A stretch of 64,000 bases of DNA from Bacteroidota bacterium (GTDB lineage: Bacteria > Bacteroidota > Bacteroidia > AKYH767-A > OLB10), in the NCBI GenBank assembly GCA_016717725.1, contig JADKFA010000014.1, forward strand, positions 1 to 64,000, in the 5' to 3' direction. This document shows positions 19,701 through 29,653 of the stretch, in pieces. A model generated the notes under the pieces. That model searched no databases. It saw only the letters and a list, made by a program, of their open reading frames with translations, and was not told the origin of the DNA. The stretch's first letter is position 1. Each line of letters begins with the position of its first letter. A program made the translations under genes and the position numbers.

Positions 19701-22626
19701 CAGCAGATTCCCTTTCAGCAGGAACGTATACGGTTATCGTTAGTGATGGACTAGGTTGTATTACTTCCCAATCTTTCAATTTAACGCAACCTGCAGCAAT
19801 CACTTTACAGCTGTCTTCAACTCCATCTTACTGTGAACAAGTAAATGGATCCGCTACTGTTATTGCAAGTGGAGGTACAGGGACGTTGAGTTATTTATGG
19901 TCGAATACAGCAACAACATCAACTATTTCTTCACTATCATTTGGAAGTTATACGGTAACGGTGACCGATCAAAATTTCTGCACAAGTTCTTCTTCTGTTA
20001 ATGTAAATTCTATTGCTTCACCCAGTGCAACTACCAATCAAGTGACTAATGTGAATTGTTTTGGAGGTTCAATAGGTGCTGTTACAGTAAATATCACAGG
20101 AGGTTCTGGCGCTTTATCGTATGCATGGTCATCAGGTCAAACTACTCAAGATATTTCAGGAATTATTGCAGGAAATTATTCACTATTGTAACTGATAGTG
20201 CCGGATGTAAGGATACTTTAGGAGTATTCGTGAATGAACCTACTGAACTTATCTTAGTGTCAACGGTTGTTGATGCAAGTTGTGGAAGTTCCAATGGTTC
20301 TATTTTAGTATCGGTGAGTGGTGGTTCACCCGGTTATCAATATTTATGGTCAACCGGAGCTACCATTGATTCTATTCAAAATCTTGCTGCAGGTTCGTAT
20401 ACGGTAACTGTTACTGATTTTAATCTTTGTACTCTCCAACAAACAATAATTGTAAACAATCAAAATGGACCCGTTGTAGATTTAGTAAACATGATTCCAG
20501 TTACTTGTCCAAGCAGTAATGATGGTAGTATTGATGTTGATGTGTTATTTGGAAGTTTCCCATTTGATTATTTATGGAGCGATGGAACAACAAATCAGGA
20601 TTTAACGAATGCTCCTTCTGGAATTTATACGCTTACAGTAACCGATGATAATAATTGTATTACTACATTTACAGATACGATCACGCAACCTGATTTGATT
20701 CAAGTTGCCTTTACCGTCACCTCTCCAAGTTGTGATGTTGCAAATGGAATTATTACCGCGCTTGCTTCGGGAGGAACTCCTAATTTTTCATATTTATGGT
20801 CAAATGGAAATGGATCATCAAATATTTCATCAATTAATACAGGAACATATACCGTTACTGTAACCGATGCAGCTTTATGTACTTACGATACTAGCATTTC
20901 AATAGCAAATACAGGAGTTCCAGTTATAGCATTGATTTCCATCGATAGTGTCAATTGTAATGGAGGCGATAATGGTTTTATTGATTTGGATGTTATAGGT
21001 GGTGTTAGTCCTTATTTGTACACATGGATTAATACCAGTCAAACTACTCAAGATGTTGATTCATTATTCGCTGGATCTTATACCGTAATTGTAACAGATG
21101 ATCGAGGATGTACCTCAACGCAAACGTATACCGTAAGTCAACCAAGCCCCATACAAATTTCTTTTCCGGTATTGCAAAATGCAGCTTGTGGACAATCTAA
21201 TGGATTTGTTTCTGTTGCTGCTAGTGGTGGTGTACCAGGTTATTCTTATCTATGGTCGAATGCCAGTGTTGCTGATACTATTTTTAATTTGATAGCTGGA
21301 AGTTATACGGTAACGGTTACTGATTTTAAAGGATGTACGGCAAGTTCAATAGCTAATATAAGCAACTTAACGGGTCCGACTATACAAAGTATTAATTCTG
21401 TTAATGTTTCATGTAATGGTGGATCTGATGGATCTATAAACGTAGTTGCCTCGGGCGTTTCTTTACCATTAACTTATTCTTGGAGTAACTTACCGGATAC
21501 CGTTCCTAATGTTTCTGGATTGACAATTGGTTCGTATACGCTTACCGTTACAGATGCAGCTGGTTGTGTTGTGATAAGTACAATTACTATCACAGAACCT
21601 GCACCTTTTGTAGTAAATGCTGTGATTCCTCAAAATAATCCTCCCGATAATATAAGTTGTTTTGGATTGTCGGATGGTGAATTGTTTTTAAGCGTTACAG
21701 GTGGCACAGCTCCTTACACTTTTGTGTGGAGTAATGGTGCGATCACACAAAATTTATTGAATCTTTCGGCTAGCGTTTATACCGTATTTATTACAGATAC
21801 ATTAAATTGTACAACCAGTAAAACGTATACACTTACACAACCTCCTCAGTTGATTGCTGATGCAGGTCCTGATCTTGTTGTTTGTGGACAAAGCATCGCT
21901 TCTCTTTCGGCAAATAATCCTACCATCGGAATTGGATTTTGGCAAGTGGTTTCTTCAGATAGTGTTATCGTCTTTTCTGATTCTGCGTCTGCAACCTCTA
22001 CTATTTCTAACTTGGGTGTTGGCGATAATATCTTGTCTTGGACAATTACCGACGGACTCTGTTCAAGTACCAGTGAAGTGATTGTTACAAGTACAACCGC
22101 TATTGAAGCCATTGGTGGAATCGATCGTAAAGTGTGTGGTCACGAAGTGAATCTAAATGCAACTCGACCTGAGTTTGGTTATGGATATTGGACCGCCTTG
22201 AGTCCGGGTACAATTGTGTCCGATACTTCAAAAGCATCTACATTAGCTATTGGTTTAAGTTATGGTGTAAACACTTTCCTTTGGACTGTTGTGAATGGAT
22301 CATGCAGAGATTCAGTAGTAGTTACCATTACTCGAAGAGATACATTAGATTGTTTGCCACGCATTGAATTGCCTACCGCTTTTTCTCCTAACGCTGATGG
22401 TAATAATGATTACCTAGTCATTAAAGGATTAGAAGAATATCCCGATAATGAAATTATTATTTATAATCGTTGGGGTCAAGTAGTCTTTAGTCAAAAAAGT
22501 TATCGTAACGATTGGATTGGCGTAAATGACAATGGTGAACCTTTAGTGGATGGTACGTATTTCGTAATTGTAAAAGCGAAGTACATCAATCGAATATTTA
22601 ATTCTTATCTTGATTTAAGACGATGA
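13771..22626 (+). CDS. SprB-like giant gliding adhesin with T9SS type B sorting domain (several frameshifts)
   Basis: Cell-surface adhesin of the gliding-motility type, about 2950 residues when repaired. A signal peptide (MKQSNYRFVLKVWLLVVFCM...) is followed by 35 repeats of about 78 residues (C-x-G-G-N/D-G-S ... YxYxWSNG ... AGTYTVTVTDxxxC), which match the SprB repeat. Two spacer domains follow (from about 21850), then a gliding-motility-type C-terminal domain: LPTAFSPNADGNNDYLVIKG, IIIYNRWGQVVFSQ and DGTYFVIVKAKYIN. Frames break near 13833, 15412, 15550, 15770, 18311-18330 (also a TGG-to-TAG change at 18330) and 20180, plus a compensating pair near 18545-18575. Most breaks are one base. 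The stop overlaps the next gene by four bases. The gene is SprB-like rather than a proven sprB orthologue. Confidence 0.85.
13960..21835 (+). repeat. Array of 35 coding SprB-type repeats, about 234 bp period
   Basis: I counted 35 copies of the closing motif Y(T/S)VTVTDxxxC. Two classes of unit occur. Class A opens with CFGGNDGS and closes with a TQP linker. Class B opens with a form like ASCGxANGS and closes with an N-x-GAP linker. From about 18060 to 21590 (units 19-34) A and B alternate almost strictly, giving a dimeric period of about 156 residues. Earlier units are mostly class A. Each unit has two cysteines. Confidence 0.85.
14600..15980 (+). repeat. Block of six nearly identical adhesin repeats
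   Basis: Units 4-9 are almost identical in DNA as well as protein (ATTSAIVTQPAAAIGLSTST, NWSNGFSGEDPSALIAGTYT), unlike the strongly diverged units further on. This indicates recent duplication or gene conversion. Three of the frame breaks fall in this block, where a read assembler would have most trouble, so the true copy number may differ from what is shown. Confidence 0.8.
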
Positions 22627-23546
22627 AGAAGGTTTTATTATTTTGCTTAGCATCCTTCGTTTGCATCCAGCTTTATGGACAGCAAAGTCCGTTGATGAGT
22701 CATTATATGTTTAATGGCTTGTTGCTGAATCCTGCTTATGCGGGAAGTAAAGAGTATGTAAGTACTACCTTGCTTTATCGAAAGCAGTGGGTTGGTATGG
22801 AAGGTGCACCAGTAACGTATAGTGGTTCGGTGCATGGTTTGTTGAAGAAAAAGAAATTAGGCCTAGGTGCATTATTGCAACAAGATAAAATTGGAGTGAC
22901 CAAGCAAACGGATTTATATTCGATGCTATCTTATCATCTTCCTGTGGGAATGGGTAAGTTAAGTGTGGGATTGCAAGCAGGCGTAAGTAATTTTAGCTCT
23001 GAAGTGGTGAAGTTGACTTATTGGGATCCAGGTGATAAAGTTTTTGAATTTAATACTTTTAGTAATTTACTTCCCAATGCAGGTTTAGGTGCTTATTATT
23101 ATCGCGAACTATTTTATGCTGGATTATCCGCTCCTTTTCTTGTTAGTTATAATCCGAATGAAAGTGCTTCTCTTGAATCAAACGTTCCTGTGCATAAGCA
23201 ATCACGACGATTTTTTGCTACCGTAGGTGGTATCATAGAAACTGAAGGTGAAATTAAATTTAAACCATCAGCTTTGATACGTTATGAAGCCAATGCACCT
23301 GTACAGTTTGATGTAAATTTGAATATGCTGATCAATGATATTTTCTGGATCGGAGCTTCGTATCGATCTGATGAAGCTCTTGTTGTTTTATTGGAATATC
23401 AGATTAACAGAAAATTTAGATTTGGATATTCTTATGATTATACACTTGGAGAGTTGGGAAATTATAATTCAGGTTCACATGAAATCATGATTGGTTATGA
23501 TTTTGGATTTGAAGTTACTAAAATGAAATCACCGCGCTACTTCTAA
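22623..23546 (+). CDS. PorP/SprF family outer-membrane protein
   Basis: Outer-membrane beta-barrel of the PorP/SprF family, which in Flavobacterium is needed to export and anchor the partner adhesin SprB. The 307-residue protein has a signal peptide (MKKVLLFCLASFVCIQLYG) and the family start QQSPLMSHYMFNGLLLNPAY followed by AGS and RKQWVGMEGAP. It has regular beta strands to the end. Its ATG overlaps the adhesin stop (ATGA) and its own stop overlaps the next ATG (TAATG), so all three are probably made together. The context argues for a partner role to the adhesin. I cannot tell SprF from PorP function. Confidence 0.93.
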   Translation: MKKVLLFCLASFVCIQLYGQQSPLMSHYMFNGLLLNPAYAGSKEYVSTTLLYRKQWVGMEGAPVTYSGSVHGLLKKKKLGLGALLQQDKIGVTKQTDLYSMLSYHLPVGMGKLSVGLQAGVSNFSSEVVKLTYWDPGDKVFEFNTFSNLLPNAGLGAYYYRELFYAGLSAPFLVSYNPNESASLESNVPVHKQSRRFFATVGGIIETEGEIKFKPSALIRYEANAPVQFDVNLNMLINDIFWIGASYRSDEALVVLLEYQINRKFRFGYSYDYTLGELGNYNSGSHEIMIGYDFGFEVTKMKSPRYF

Positions 23547-25464
23547 TGAGACATACTAAAGTATTCTTTCATTTTTTTATTCTGACATGTATCTATGCAA
23601 TGCAAGGTTGTGTAAGTGTGCATTTAAGAACGGCTAATGAATATTATGAGCAGTTTGCTTATGCCTCGGCTGCCAAGGAATACGAATATGTTTTAGGTAA
23701 AAAAGCAGATCGAGATGCCATCATCAATATTGCCGATTGTTATCGCCAAATGGGAAATCCAGTAAAAACTGAATTTTGGTACCAGCGAGCACTGAAGCTT
23801 CCGAATCCAAAAGTAGAGTGGGGACTCTTCATTGCAGAAGCCATGATGAAGAATGGAAATTATGAAGGCGCAAAGCAAAGTTTAACGAATTACATTAATT
23901 TAAATAAAACGGATTTTCGCGCACAGCGTATGTTGGAATCGTGCGATAGTATTGCAGAATTTTATAGGGATACTACCTTTATACCGTTTCTGTTTTGAAG
24001 TTTAATACCCCCAGCGATAATTTTTTCAGTCCTGCATTTTATCGTCAAGGCATCGTCTTTCTTTCCGATCGCATGGAGAAAGGCTTGAGTAAAACAACTT
24101 CTGATGGAACAGGAAAACGGTTTTTAGATTTGTTTTATATCAAGAAGACCGATCGTGGAAATTGGATGGAACCAGAACCATTGCGAGGTGAAGTGAATGG
24201 GAAATTTAATGAAGGGCCTGTTGTTTTTTCGAAGGATTTTTCAACCATGTACTTCACTCGAAATAATTATGTGAGTAACCGCGCCGAAAAAAATAGTAAG
24301 AATGTAAATGTGCTGAAAATTTTCCGTGCTGATGCGAAGGACGGAGAATGGATCGTGAAAGGCCCCATGTATTTTAATAGTGACGATAATTCTATGGGAC
24401 ATCCTGCCTTGAGTGTGTCGGGTACTTCGATGATTTTTTCTTCGGATATGCCTTGGGGTTATGGCGGATCCGATTTGTACATGGTCAATTGGGAGGGCGG
24501 TGAAAGATGGAGTAGCCCGATTAACTTGGGTCCAAAGGTGAACACAGAAGGGAATGAGTTGTTTCCATTTATGTTTTCAGATTCTATTCTTTATTTTTCT
24601 TCTGATGGTCATAAAGGAGTAGGTGGACTCGATATTTATGAATCAAATTACTATAACGGTGGTTGGGACGCTCCGTTGAATTTGGGTGCGCCCATTAATT
24701 CTTCGCATGACGATTTTAGTTTTATCATGGATTCTACAGGAGTGAATGGTTATTTCTCTTCTTCTCGAAATGGATTGGTTGATAAAATTTATAGTTTTGA
24801 AAAACATCCTCCTCAATTAATTCTTGCGATGAAGGTGAGCGATAGTAAATCTAAATCACCTGTTTCAAATGCAGAAGTAAAAGTGTTTTCAAAAGGGAAA
24901 TTGTTAAAAGCCTATACTACTAATTCTGCGGGCGGACTTAAATTGGAGTTGCATCCCGAAAGGAGTTACAAATTTACGATTGATCATCCCGATTATTTCT
25001 TAATCAATTCGGAGGTGAGCACCGTCGGAATTAAATTTTCTGAAGTGTTAGATCATCCCATCGAACTTCGTAAAATCATTTTAGATAAACCTACCATTTG
25101 GCAAGGAATCAGTTTTAAGAAGAAAACGTTTGAATTGAAGTTGACTTCGGGTGATGCCATGCAACGTTTGTTGACTTTCTTAAATGATAATCCAAGAGTT
25201 AGTGTGGAAATAGGCGCTTTTACGGATTCTCGAGGAAGCGATGCAGAAAATAATTACCTAACTCAACAACGCGCAGAGTTAGTGGTTTCCTATTTGGTGA
25301 GTCAAGGTGTAAAAGCTTCCCGACTTACCGCGAAAGGATATGGCGAAACGAAATTGCTGAATCGATGTGTGAATGGACTTTTGTGTATCGAAGAAGATCA
25401 CGAGACCAATAATCGTGTTGAGTTTACCATTAAAGGCATTGCCAAAGACAGCAGTCTTCCATGA
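23546..25464 (+). CDS. OmpA-family lipoprotein with TPR and PD40 domains (one-base frameshift)
   Basis: Envelope protein of the kind found beside SprF/PorP genes (PorE-like architecture). In order: a signal with lipobox-like YAMQGC (about residue 22); TPR-like helices (AANEYYEQFAYASAAKEYEY, ALKLPNP, NYEGAKQSL); WD40/PD40-type repeats (VFSKDFSTMYFTRN, LYFSSDGHKGVGGLDIYES); a carboxypeptidase-regulatory-like fold (VSNAEVKVFSKGKLL); and a C-terminal OmpA domain (GAFTDSRGSDAENNYLTQQR, ASRLTAKGYGE, NNRVEF) that binds peptidoglycan. The two halves join if one C is added at 23976-23977, giving RDTTLYTVSVLKFNTPSDNF. The stop overlaps the rarA start. Confidence 0.88.
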
Positions 25465-26727
25465 TGAATGATGCGATACCTCTCGCCGAACGCATGCGTC
25501 CCATCACCATCAATGATGTTGTTGGACAAAAACATTTAACCGGCGATGATGGTGTTTTGAAACGACTTTCATCAAACAGAAATTTACCTTCTATTATCTT
25601 TTGGGGACCTCCCGGTACTGGTAAAACAACATTGGCGTCCATCTTAGCAAAAGATTTAGGCTTACCCATGTTTTCCTTGAGTGCTATTAATGCAGGCGTG
25701 AAAGATATTCGCGATGTTATTGCTAGTGCAAAGGAAAAGGAAAGTCCGTATTATTTATTGATGAGATCCATCGTTTCAATAAATCACAGCAAGATTCTTT
25801 ATTAGCCGCTGTAGAACAAGGAATCATTACATTGATTGGTGCTACAACTGAGAATCCATCCTTTGAAGTAATAAGACCTTTATTATCGCGAAGTCAAGTG
25901 TATATTTTAGAGACTTTGCGTGAAGAAGACTTGGATTTATTGGTGGAAAGAGCTTTGCAAAAAGATGAATTTTTAAAAGAGAGAAAAGTAGAAATCAAAG
26001 AGAAAACGGCTTTGTACGGTCTTTCAGGAGGAGATGCACGGAAGCTCTTAAATTTATTGGAACTCGTCATTAATTATTCGAGCGGAGACCCTGTTATCAT
26101 CACCGATGAAATGGTGATGCGCATTGCACAACAACGCATCGCTGCATACGATAAAGGCGGTGAACAACATTACGATATTATTTCAGCATTCATTAAATCC
26201 ATTCGTGGATCGGATCCCAATGCGGCATTGTATTGGTTGGCTCGAATGGTAGATGGAGGTGAAGATCCCAAATTTATTGCAAGGAGAATGGTGGTGTTGG
26301 CTTCTGAAGATATTGGAAATGCTAACCCCAATGCCTTGCTCATTGCGTTGGCTTGTTTTCAAGCCGTGGAGATGATTGGCTATCCCGAATGTACCATCAA
26401 CCTTGCCCATGCAGTTACGTATTTGGCAACCTCTGCAAAAAGTAATGCCAGTTATATGGCATTAAAGAATGCTCAAAAGCCGCGAAGGAACATGGCGACG
26501 CACCCGTTCCATTGCACTTGAGGAATGCACCTACGAAGTTGATGAAAGACTTAGATTACGGTACTGGATACCGTTATGCACACGATTTCGAAATGAATTT
26601 TTCGAAACAAGAGTATTTGCCCGATCCATTGAAGGGAATGAAGTTCTACGAGCCGAGTGATAATGCGCGTGAAAAAGAAATTCGCAACTTTCTGAAGTTG
26701 CGTTGGGAGGATAAGTATAATTACTAA
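25461..26727 (+). CDS. rarA: Replication-associated recombination protein A (two one-base frameshifts)
   Basis: AAA+ ATPase acting at stalled forks (RarA/MgsA, WRNIP1 family). Visible: LAERMRPITINDVVGQKHL, Walker A GPPGTGKTTL (about residue 50), Walker B FIDEIHRFNKSQQDSLLAAV after repair, the sensor region GATTENPSFEV, then the helical C-terminal part with YWLARMVDGGEDPKFIARR and a closing AHDFEMNFSKQEYLPDPLKG. One A is missing in the A4 run at 25735-25738 and one in the A4 run at 26475-26478. With both restored the protein is about 423 residues, the normal length. The start overlaps the OmpA-type stop (ATGA), an unusual place for this household gene. Confidence 0.92.
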
Positions 26728-26773
26728 TGTTGAATTTAGTTCGATAACTATTGCAATTGTGATTCCATCTACC

Positions 26774-27787
26774 ATGATTAAAAAAGAAAACAGTTCTCTT
26801 CAGCCTTACAATACATTTGGAATAGATGTGAAAGCCGATTGGCTGTTGACCATCGAAACGGTGGATGAACTTCGTGAAATTTTGCAAGATGAATCGTTAA
26901 AAGAGGAATCGAAATTGATTTTAGGAGGAGGAAGTAATATTTTATTTACCCAACCCGTGAAAGGTGTTGTGTTGTTAAATCGATTGAAGGGAATTGAAAT
27001 TAAAAAGGAAGACGAAGAGCATATTTATGTTCAGGTGGGAGCGGGTGAAGTATGGCATCAATTTGTGATGTGGGCGGTAGAGAAAGGATTTGGCGGAATT
27101 GAAAATTTGAGCTTGATTCCAGGTAGTGTAGGAGCAGGGCCTATGCAAAATATTGGAGCTTATGGGGTGGAGTTAAAAGATTCATTTCATGAATTGGAAG
27201 CGATGAATTTGTCTACCTTAGAAATTCAAAAATTCACGTCCGCCGACTGCAAATTCGGATATCGTGAAAGCGTTTTTAAGAATGAATTAAAGAATCAATT
27301 TTTTATCACTTCCGTTTCATTCCGACTCACAAAACATCCCCAATTAAATACAAGTTATGGAGCCATCTCGCAAGAATTAGCGGCGCGGTGTCCTTTCTCC
27401 TACGGTAAAAGAGGTGAGCAACGCCGTCATCAGCATTCGTCAAAGCAAATTACCCGACCCTAAAATTTTAGGCAACTCCGGAAGTTTTTTCAAAAATCCA
27501 GAGGTAGGTATTGAACAGTTTGAAAGTATTAAACAACAGCATCCTAACGTTGTCGCCTATCCGACATCATCTGGAAGCATGAAATTGGCAGCAGGATGGA
27601 TGATTGAGCAATGTGGATGGAAGGGAAAAGTGGTAGGGCATACGGGCTCGCATAAAGACCAAGCGTTGGTTTTAGTCAACTACGGTGGAGCAACGGGCAA
27701 GGAAGTTTATCAATTAGCACTGGACATTAAAAAAGCGTTTTTGAAAAGTTTGGGGTGGAGATAAATCCGGAGGTAAATATTTATTAG
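26774..27787 (+). CDS. murB: UDP-N-acetylenolpyruvoylglucosamine reductase (two one-base frameshifts)
   Basis: FAD enzyme reducing enolpyruvyl-UDP-GlcNAc to UDP-MurNAc in peptidoglycan synthesis. Visible: YNTFGIDVKADWLL, the FAD-binding ILGGGSNILFT, GGIENLSLIPGSVGAGPMQN and IGAYGVELKD. After a frame change come KILGNSGSFFKNP (the catalytic serine is in GNSGSFFKNP) and KLAAGWMIEQCGWKG with GHTGSHKDQALVLVNYG. One G is missing at 27387-27388 (repair gives AARGVLSPTVKEVSNAV). One A is missing in the A6 run at 27729-27734 (repair gives KKSVFEKFGVEINPEVNIY). Start ATG 26774 is preferred over a codon 15 bases upstream. A second copy of the last 97 codons lies 1.9 kb downstream. Confidence 0.92.
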
Positions 27788-27949
27788 TCTTTTTATACGC
27801 ATTAGATGGTTGGTGGATAATGATTTTTCTCCGCATTGAATTTCTAGATTCTAGATTCTAGCTTCTAAGTTAAAGCCTAATCCAGATAGTTATCGCATTA
27901 GCGTCAGGCTAAATTAAAGGTTTAGCAACAATTTGCAGTTGGTATTGAT

Positions 27950-28065
27950 CCTGCCTGCTTTGCTCCGCTGACCGCGTGTCGCTGACCGCGTGTCGCTGAA
28001 GCTTTAGCGGAGGCACAAGCTTTAGCGGAGGCACAAGCTACAGCAAAAGCGATCATGCAGGCAGG
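27950..28065 (-). repeat. Dispersed element with CCTGCCTGC terminal inverted repeats, copy 1
   Basis: Bounded by CCTGCCTGC (27950-27958) and its exact inverse GCAGGCAGG (28057-28065). The core is the reverse complement of the 56-base core of the copies near 34.0 and 36.6 kb. Two short internal stretches are duplicated in tandem (ACCGCGTGTCGCTG twice, CTTTAGCGGAGGCACAAG twice). It is non-coding and small, like a MITE or REP-type element. Confidence 0.65.
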
Positions 28066-28093
28066 TGTGAAGTCTCTCGACTAACATCCAATA

Positions 28094-28123
28094 TGTAGAG
28101 ATGCCATTAATGGCGTCTCTACA
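28094..28123. repeat. 30-base palindrome (TGTAGAGA... type)
   Basis: Arms TGTAGAGATGCCATT and AATGGCGTCTCTACA pair fully except for one T-G wobble. A similar GTAGAGG-type palindrome occurs near 43.77 kb, so it belongs to a dispersed family. Confidence 0.7.
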
Positions 28124-28143
28124 GGAATTCACCCCCCTTCATA

Positions 28144-28196
28144 GAGCCCGCCTTCCATAAAAGTGGATGAAATCCAATTTTATGGAAGGCGGGCTC
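28144..28196. repeat. 53-base hairpin with 19-bp perfect stem
   Basis: The outer arms (28144-28162 and 28178-28196, beginning GAGCCCGCCTTCC and ending GGAAGGCGGGCTC) are perfect inverted repeats of 19 bases. The loop itself contains TGGAT-gaa-ATCCA, so nearly all of the unit folds. No T-run follows, so it is not a simple terminator. Confidence 0.75.
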
Positions 28197-28404
28197 ATCA
28201 GTACCAATCAATAAATTCTTTTAGATGCATGACAAGGCAAATATTTTTTAAAAAAAACTATAATCTTTAAGAGTGAAAATACTGTTAATTTCCCCTAAAA
28301 AATTCCTTCTTAGCCTGACGCCTATGCGATAGCTATCGGGAACGTTGACCGGTAAATAGCCAACAGGAACTACATGATTGTATAAATCTAACTTAATAAC
28401 TAAT

Positions 28405-28438
28405 GAGCCAAATATCTTACCCATTCGGCTCTTTTTTT
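28405..28438 (+). promoter_or_regulatory. GAGCC/GGCTC inverted repeat with T-run upstream of fic
   Basis: GAGCC(A)AA at 28405 and TTCGGCTC ending at 28431 form an inverted repeat followed by eight T. It looks like a weak intrinsic terminator. The half-sites are the same as in the second inverted repeat at the fic start, so it may equally be an operator. Confidence 0.5.
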
Positions 28439-28441
28439 TGT

Positions 28442-28475
28442 TATATTTGAGCCGAATAATTCGTTTAATCGGCTC
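28442..28475 (+). promoter_or_regulatory. fic -7 box overlapping a GAGCCGAAT...ATCGGCTC operator-like repeat
   Basis: TATATTTG at 28442-28449 matches TAnnTTTG. Its last G begins GAGCCGAAT (28449-28457), whose inverse ATCGGCTC (28468-28475) touches the fic ATG. The whole short leader is therefore inside an inverted repeat. No matching -33 box is seen. The arrangement suggests repression, possibly by the winged-helix end of the Fic protein itself. Confidence 0.5.
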
Positions 28476-29588
28476 ATGAAATATAATTGGCAACAGTCAG
28501 ATTGGCCTAAGTTCAGCTACAATCTTAAGAGTACTCAAGTTGAAGATGCATTAGCTTCATTTAATGAAGAAATAGCTCATATTACTGGCATGCTAAAGGC
28601 AATGTCTGATAAACTGCAAATGGATGCCATGCTCCAGTTAATGGTAGCAGAGGCAATTAAGACTTCAGAAATCGAAGGTGAATTTTTAAGCAGACCCGAT
28701 GTGCTTTCTTCAATACGTAACAATCTCGGGTTAAATCACAAAACGGAAAACGTTAAAGATAAAAGAGCCCAAGGCATAGGGCAATTGATGGTTGCCGTGC
28801 GAAATACATTTGAATCTCCCTTAAACGAAGAAATTTTGTTTGAGTGGAATAGGATGCTCTTGCAATCGACCACACATCTAAAAACAGGCGCTTGGCGAAA
28901 ACATACAGAGCCTATGCAAGTTGTTTCAGGTACACTTGGTAAGGAAAAGATACACTTTGAAGCTCCTCCCTCCTCCAACGTCCCTAAGCTGATGAAAGGA
29001 TTTATAAAATGGTTCAATGATACTGCTCCAGGCAAAAAATTGGAGATAAAAAGTGCACCATTGCGTTCTGCTGTTGCGCATTTGTATTTTGAATCAATTC
29101 ATCCGTTTGAAGATGGCAATGGCAGGATAGGGCGGGCTATTGCTGAAAAAGCATTATCCCAGACTATTGGGAGGCCTGTTGTACTCAGTTTGTCTCAAAC
29201 AATAGAAAAGAGAAAGAAACAGTACTATCAAGAACTTGAAAGAGCACAGCGAAGCAATGAGATAACGTCTTGGATTGAGTATTTTATTCATACGATACTT
29301 GATGCGCAAATACAAGCACGCGAGATGATTGAATTGACTCTTGCAAAAACGCGTTTCTTTGATCGCTATAAAGAAAAACTGAATGAACGACAATTAAAAG
29401 TGGTGAGAAAAATGTTAGAAGCCGTACCTCAAGGTTTCAAAGGTGGTATGACGGCAAGAAAGTATATATCAATAACAAAGGTCTCAAAAGCAACTGCTAC
29501 ACGCGATCTTCAACAACTTGCTGAAATGAATGTTCTGTTGCCACAAGGCGGTGGTCGCAGTATACATTACTCCATCAATATTTCTTAG
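28476..29588 (+). CDS. Fic family AMP-transferase with DUF4172 N-terminus and winged-helix C-terminus
   Basis: Fic enzymes attach AMP (sometimes another nucleotide) to hydroxyl side chains of target proteins. The 370-residue protein has a DUF4172-type N-terminal region (MKYNWQQSDWPKF...) containing TSEIEG at about residues 63-68. This fits the inhibitory motif (S/T)xxxE(G/N) of class II Fic proteins. The catalytic motif HPFEDGNGRIGR is complete at about 209-220. A C-terminal winged-helix-like segment (ARKYISITKVSKATATRDLQ, about 325-345) could bind DNA. The gene sits alone between two copies of the murB tail and is preceded by two GAGCC/GGCTC inverted repeats. No antitoxin gene is adjacent; the in-built motif would make one unnecessary. 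Targets are unknown. Confidence 0.93.
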   Translation: MKYNWQQSDWPKFSYNLKSTQVEDALASFNEEIAHITGMLKAMSDKLQMDAMLQLMVAEAIKTSEIEGEFLSRPDVLSSIRNNLGLNHKTENVKDKRAQGIGQLMVAVRNTFESPLNEEILFEWNRMLLQSTTHLKTGAWRKHTEPMQVVSGTLGKEKIHFEAPPSSNVPKLMKGFIKWFNDTAPGKKLEIKSAPLRSAVAHLYFESIHPFEDGNGRIGRAIAEKALSQTIGRPVVLSLSQTIEKRKKQYYQELERAQRSNEITSWIEYFIHTILDAQIQAREMIELTLAKTRFFDRYKEKLNERQLKVVRKMLEAVPQGFKGGMTARKYISITKVSKATATRDLQQLAEMNVLLPQGGGRSIHYSINIS

Positions 29589-29653
29589 TTCGTTGAACTT
29601 TAATTTCATTTTTTTAAAAAAACTCTTTCCTGACTAACAATGAGCGTGAATAT

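Larger units (their letters stand above)
27788..28404. other. Repeat-rich spacer between murB and fic
   Basis: No gene is supported here. It holds a TAG-rich low-complexity stretch (27838-27870), a dispersed element with CCTGCCTGC ends (27950-28065), a 30-base palindrome (28094-28123), a 53-base hairpin (28144-28196) and a half-match to the CCCGATAGCTATCGGG palindrome (28326-28340). A transposase or integrase gene is absent. Confidence 0.7.

Noticed and set aside
13960..21835. Regular repeats that could be taken for a CRISPR array
   Set aside because: Period is about 234 bp, the repeats are translated and end in a sorting domain; spacers and leader are absent.
27788..29653. Insertion sequence or integrative element with its own enzyme between the murB tails
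   Set aside because: No transposase, integrase or recombinase is encoded, and the only gene is fic.
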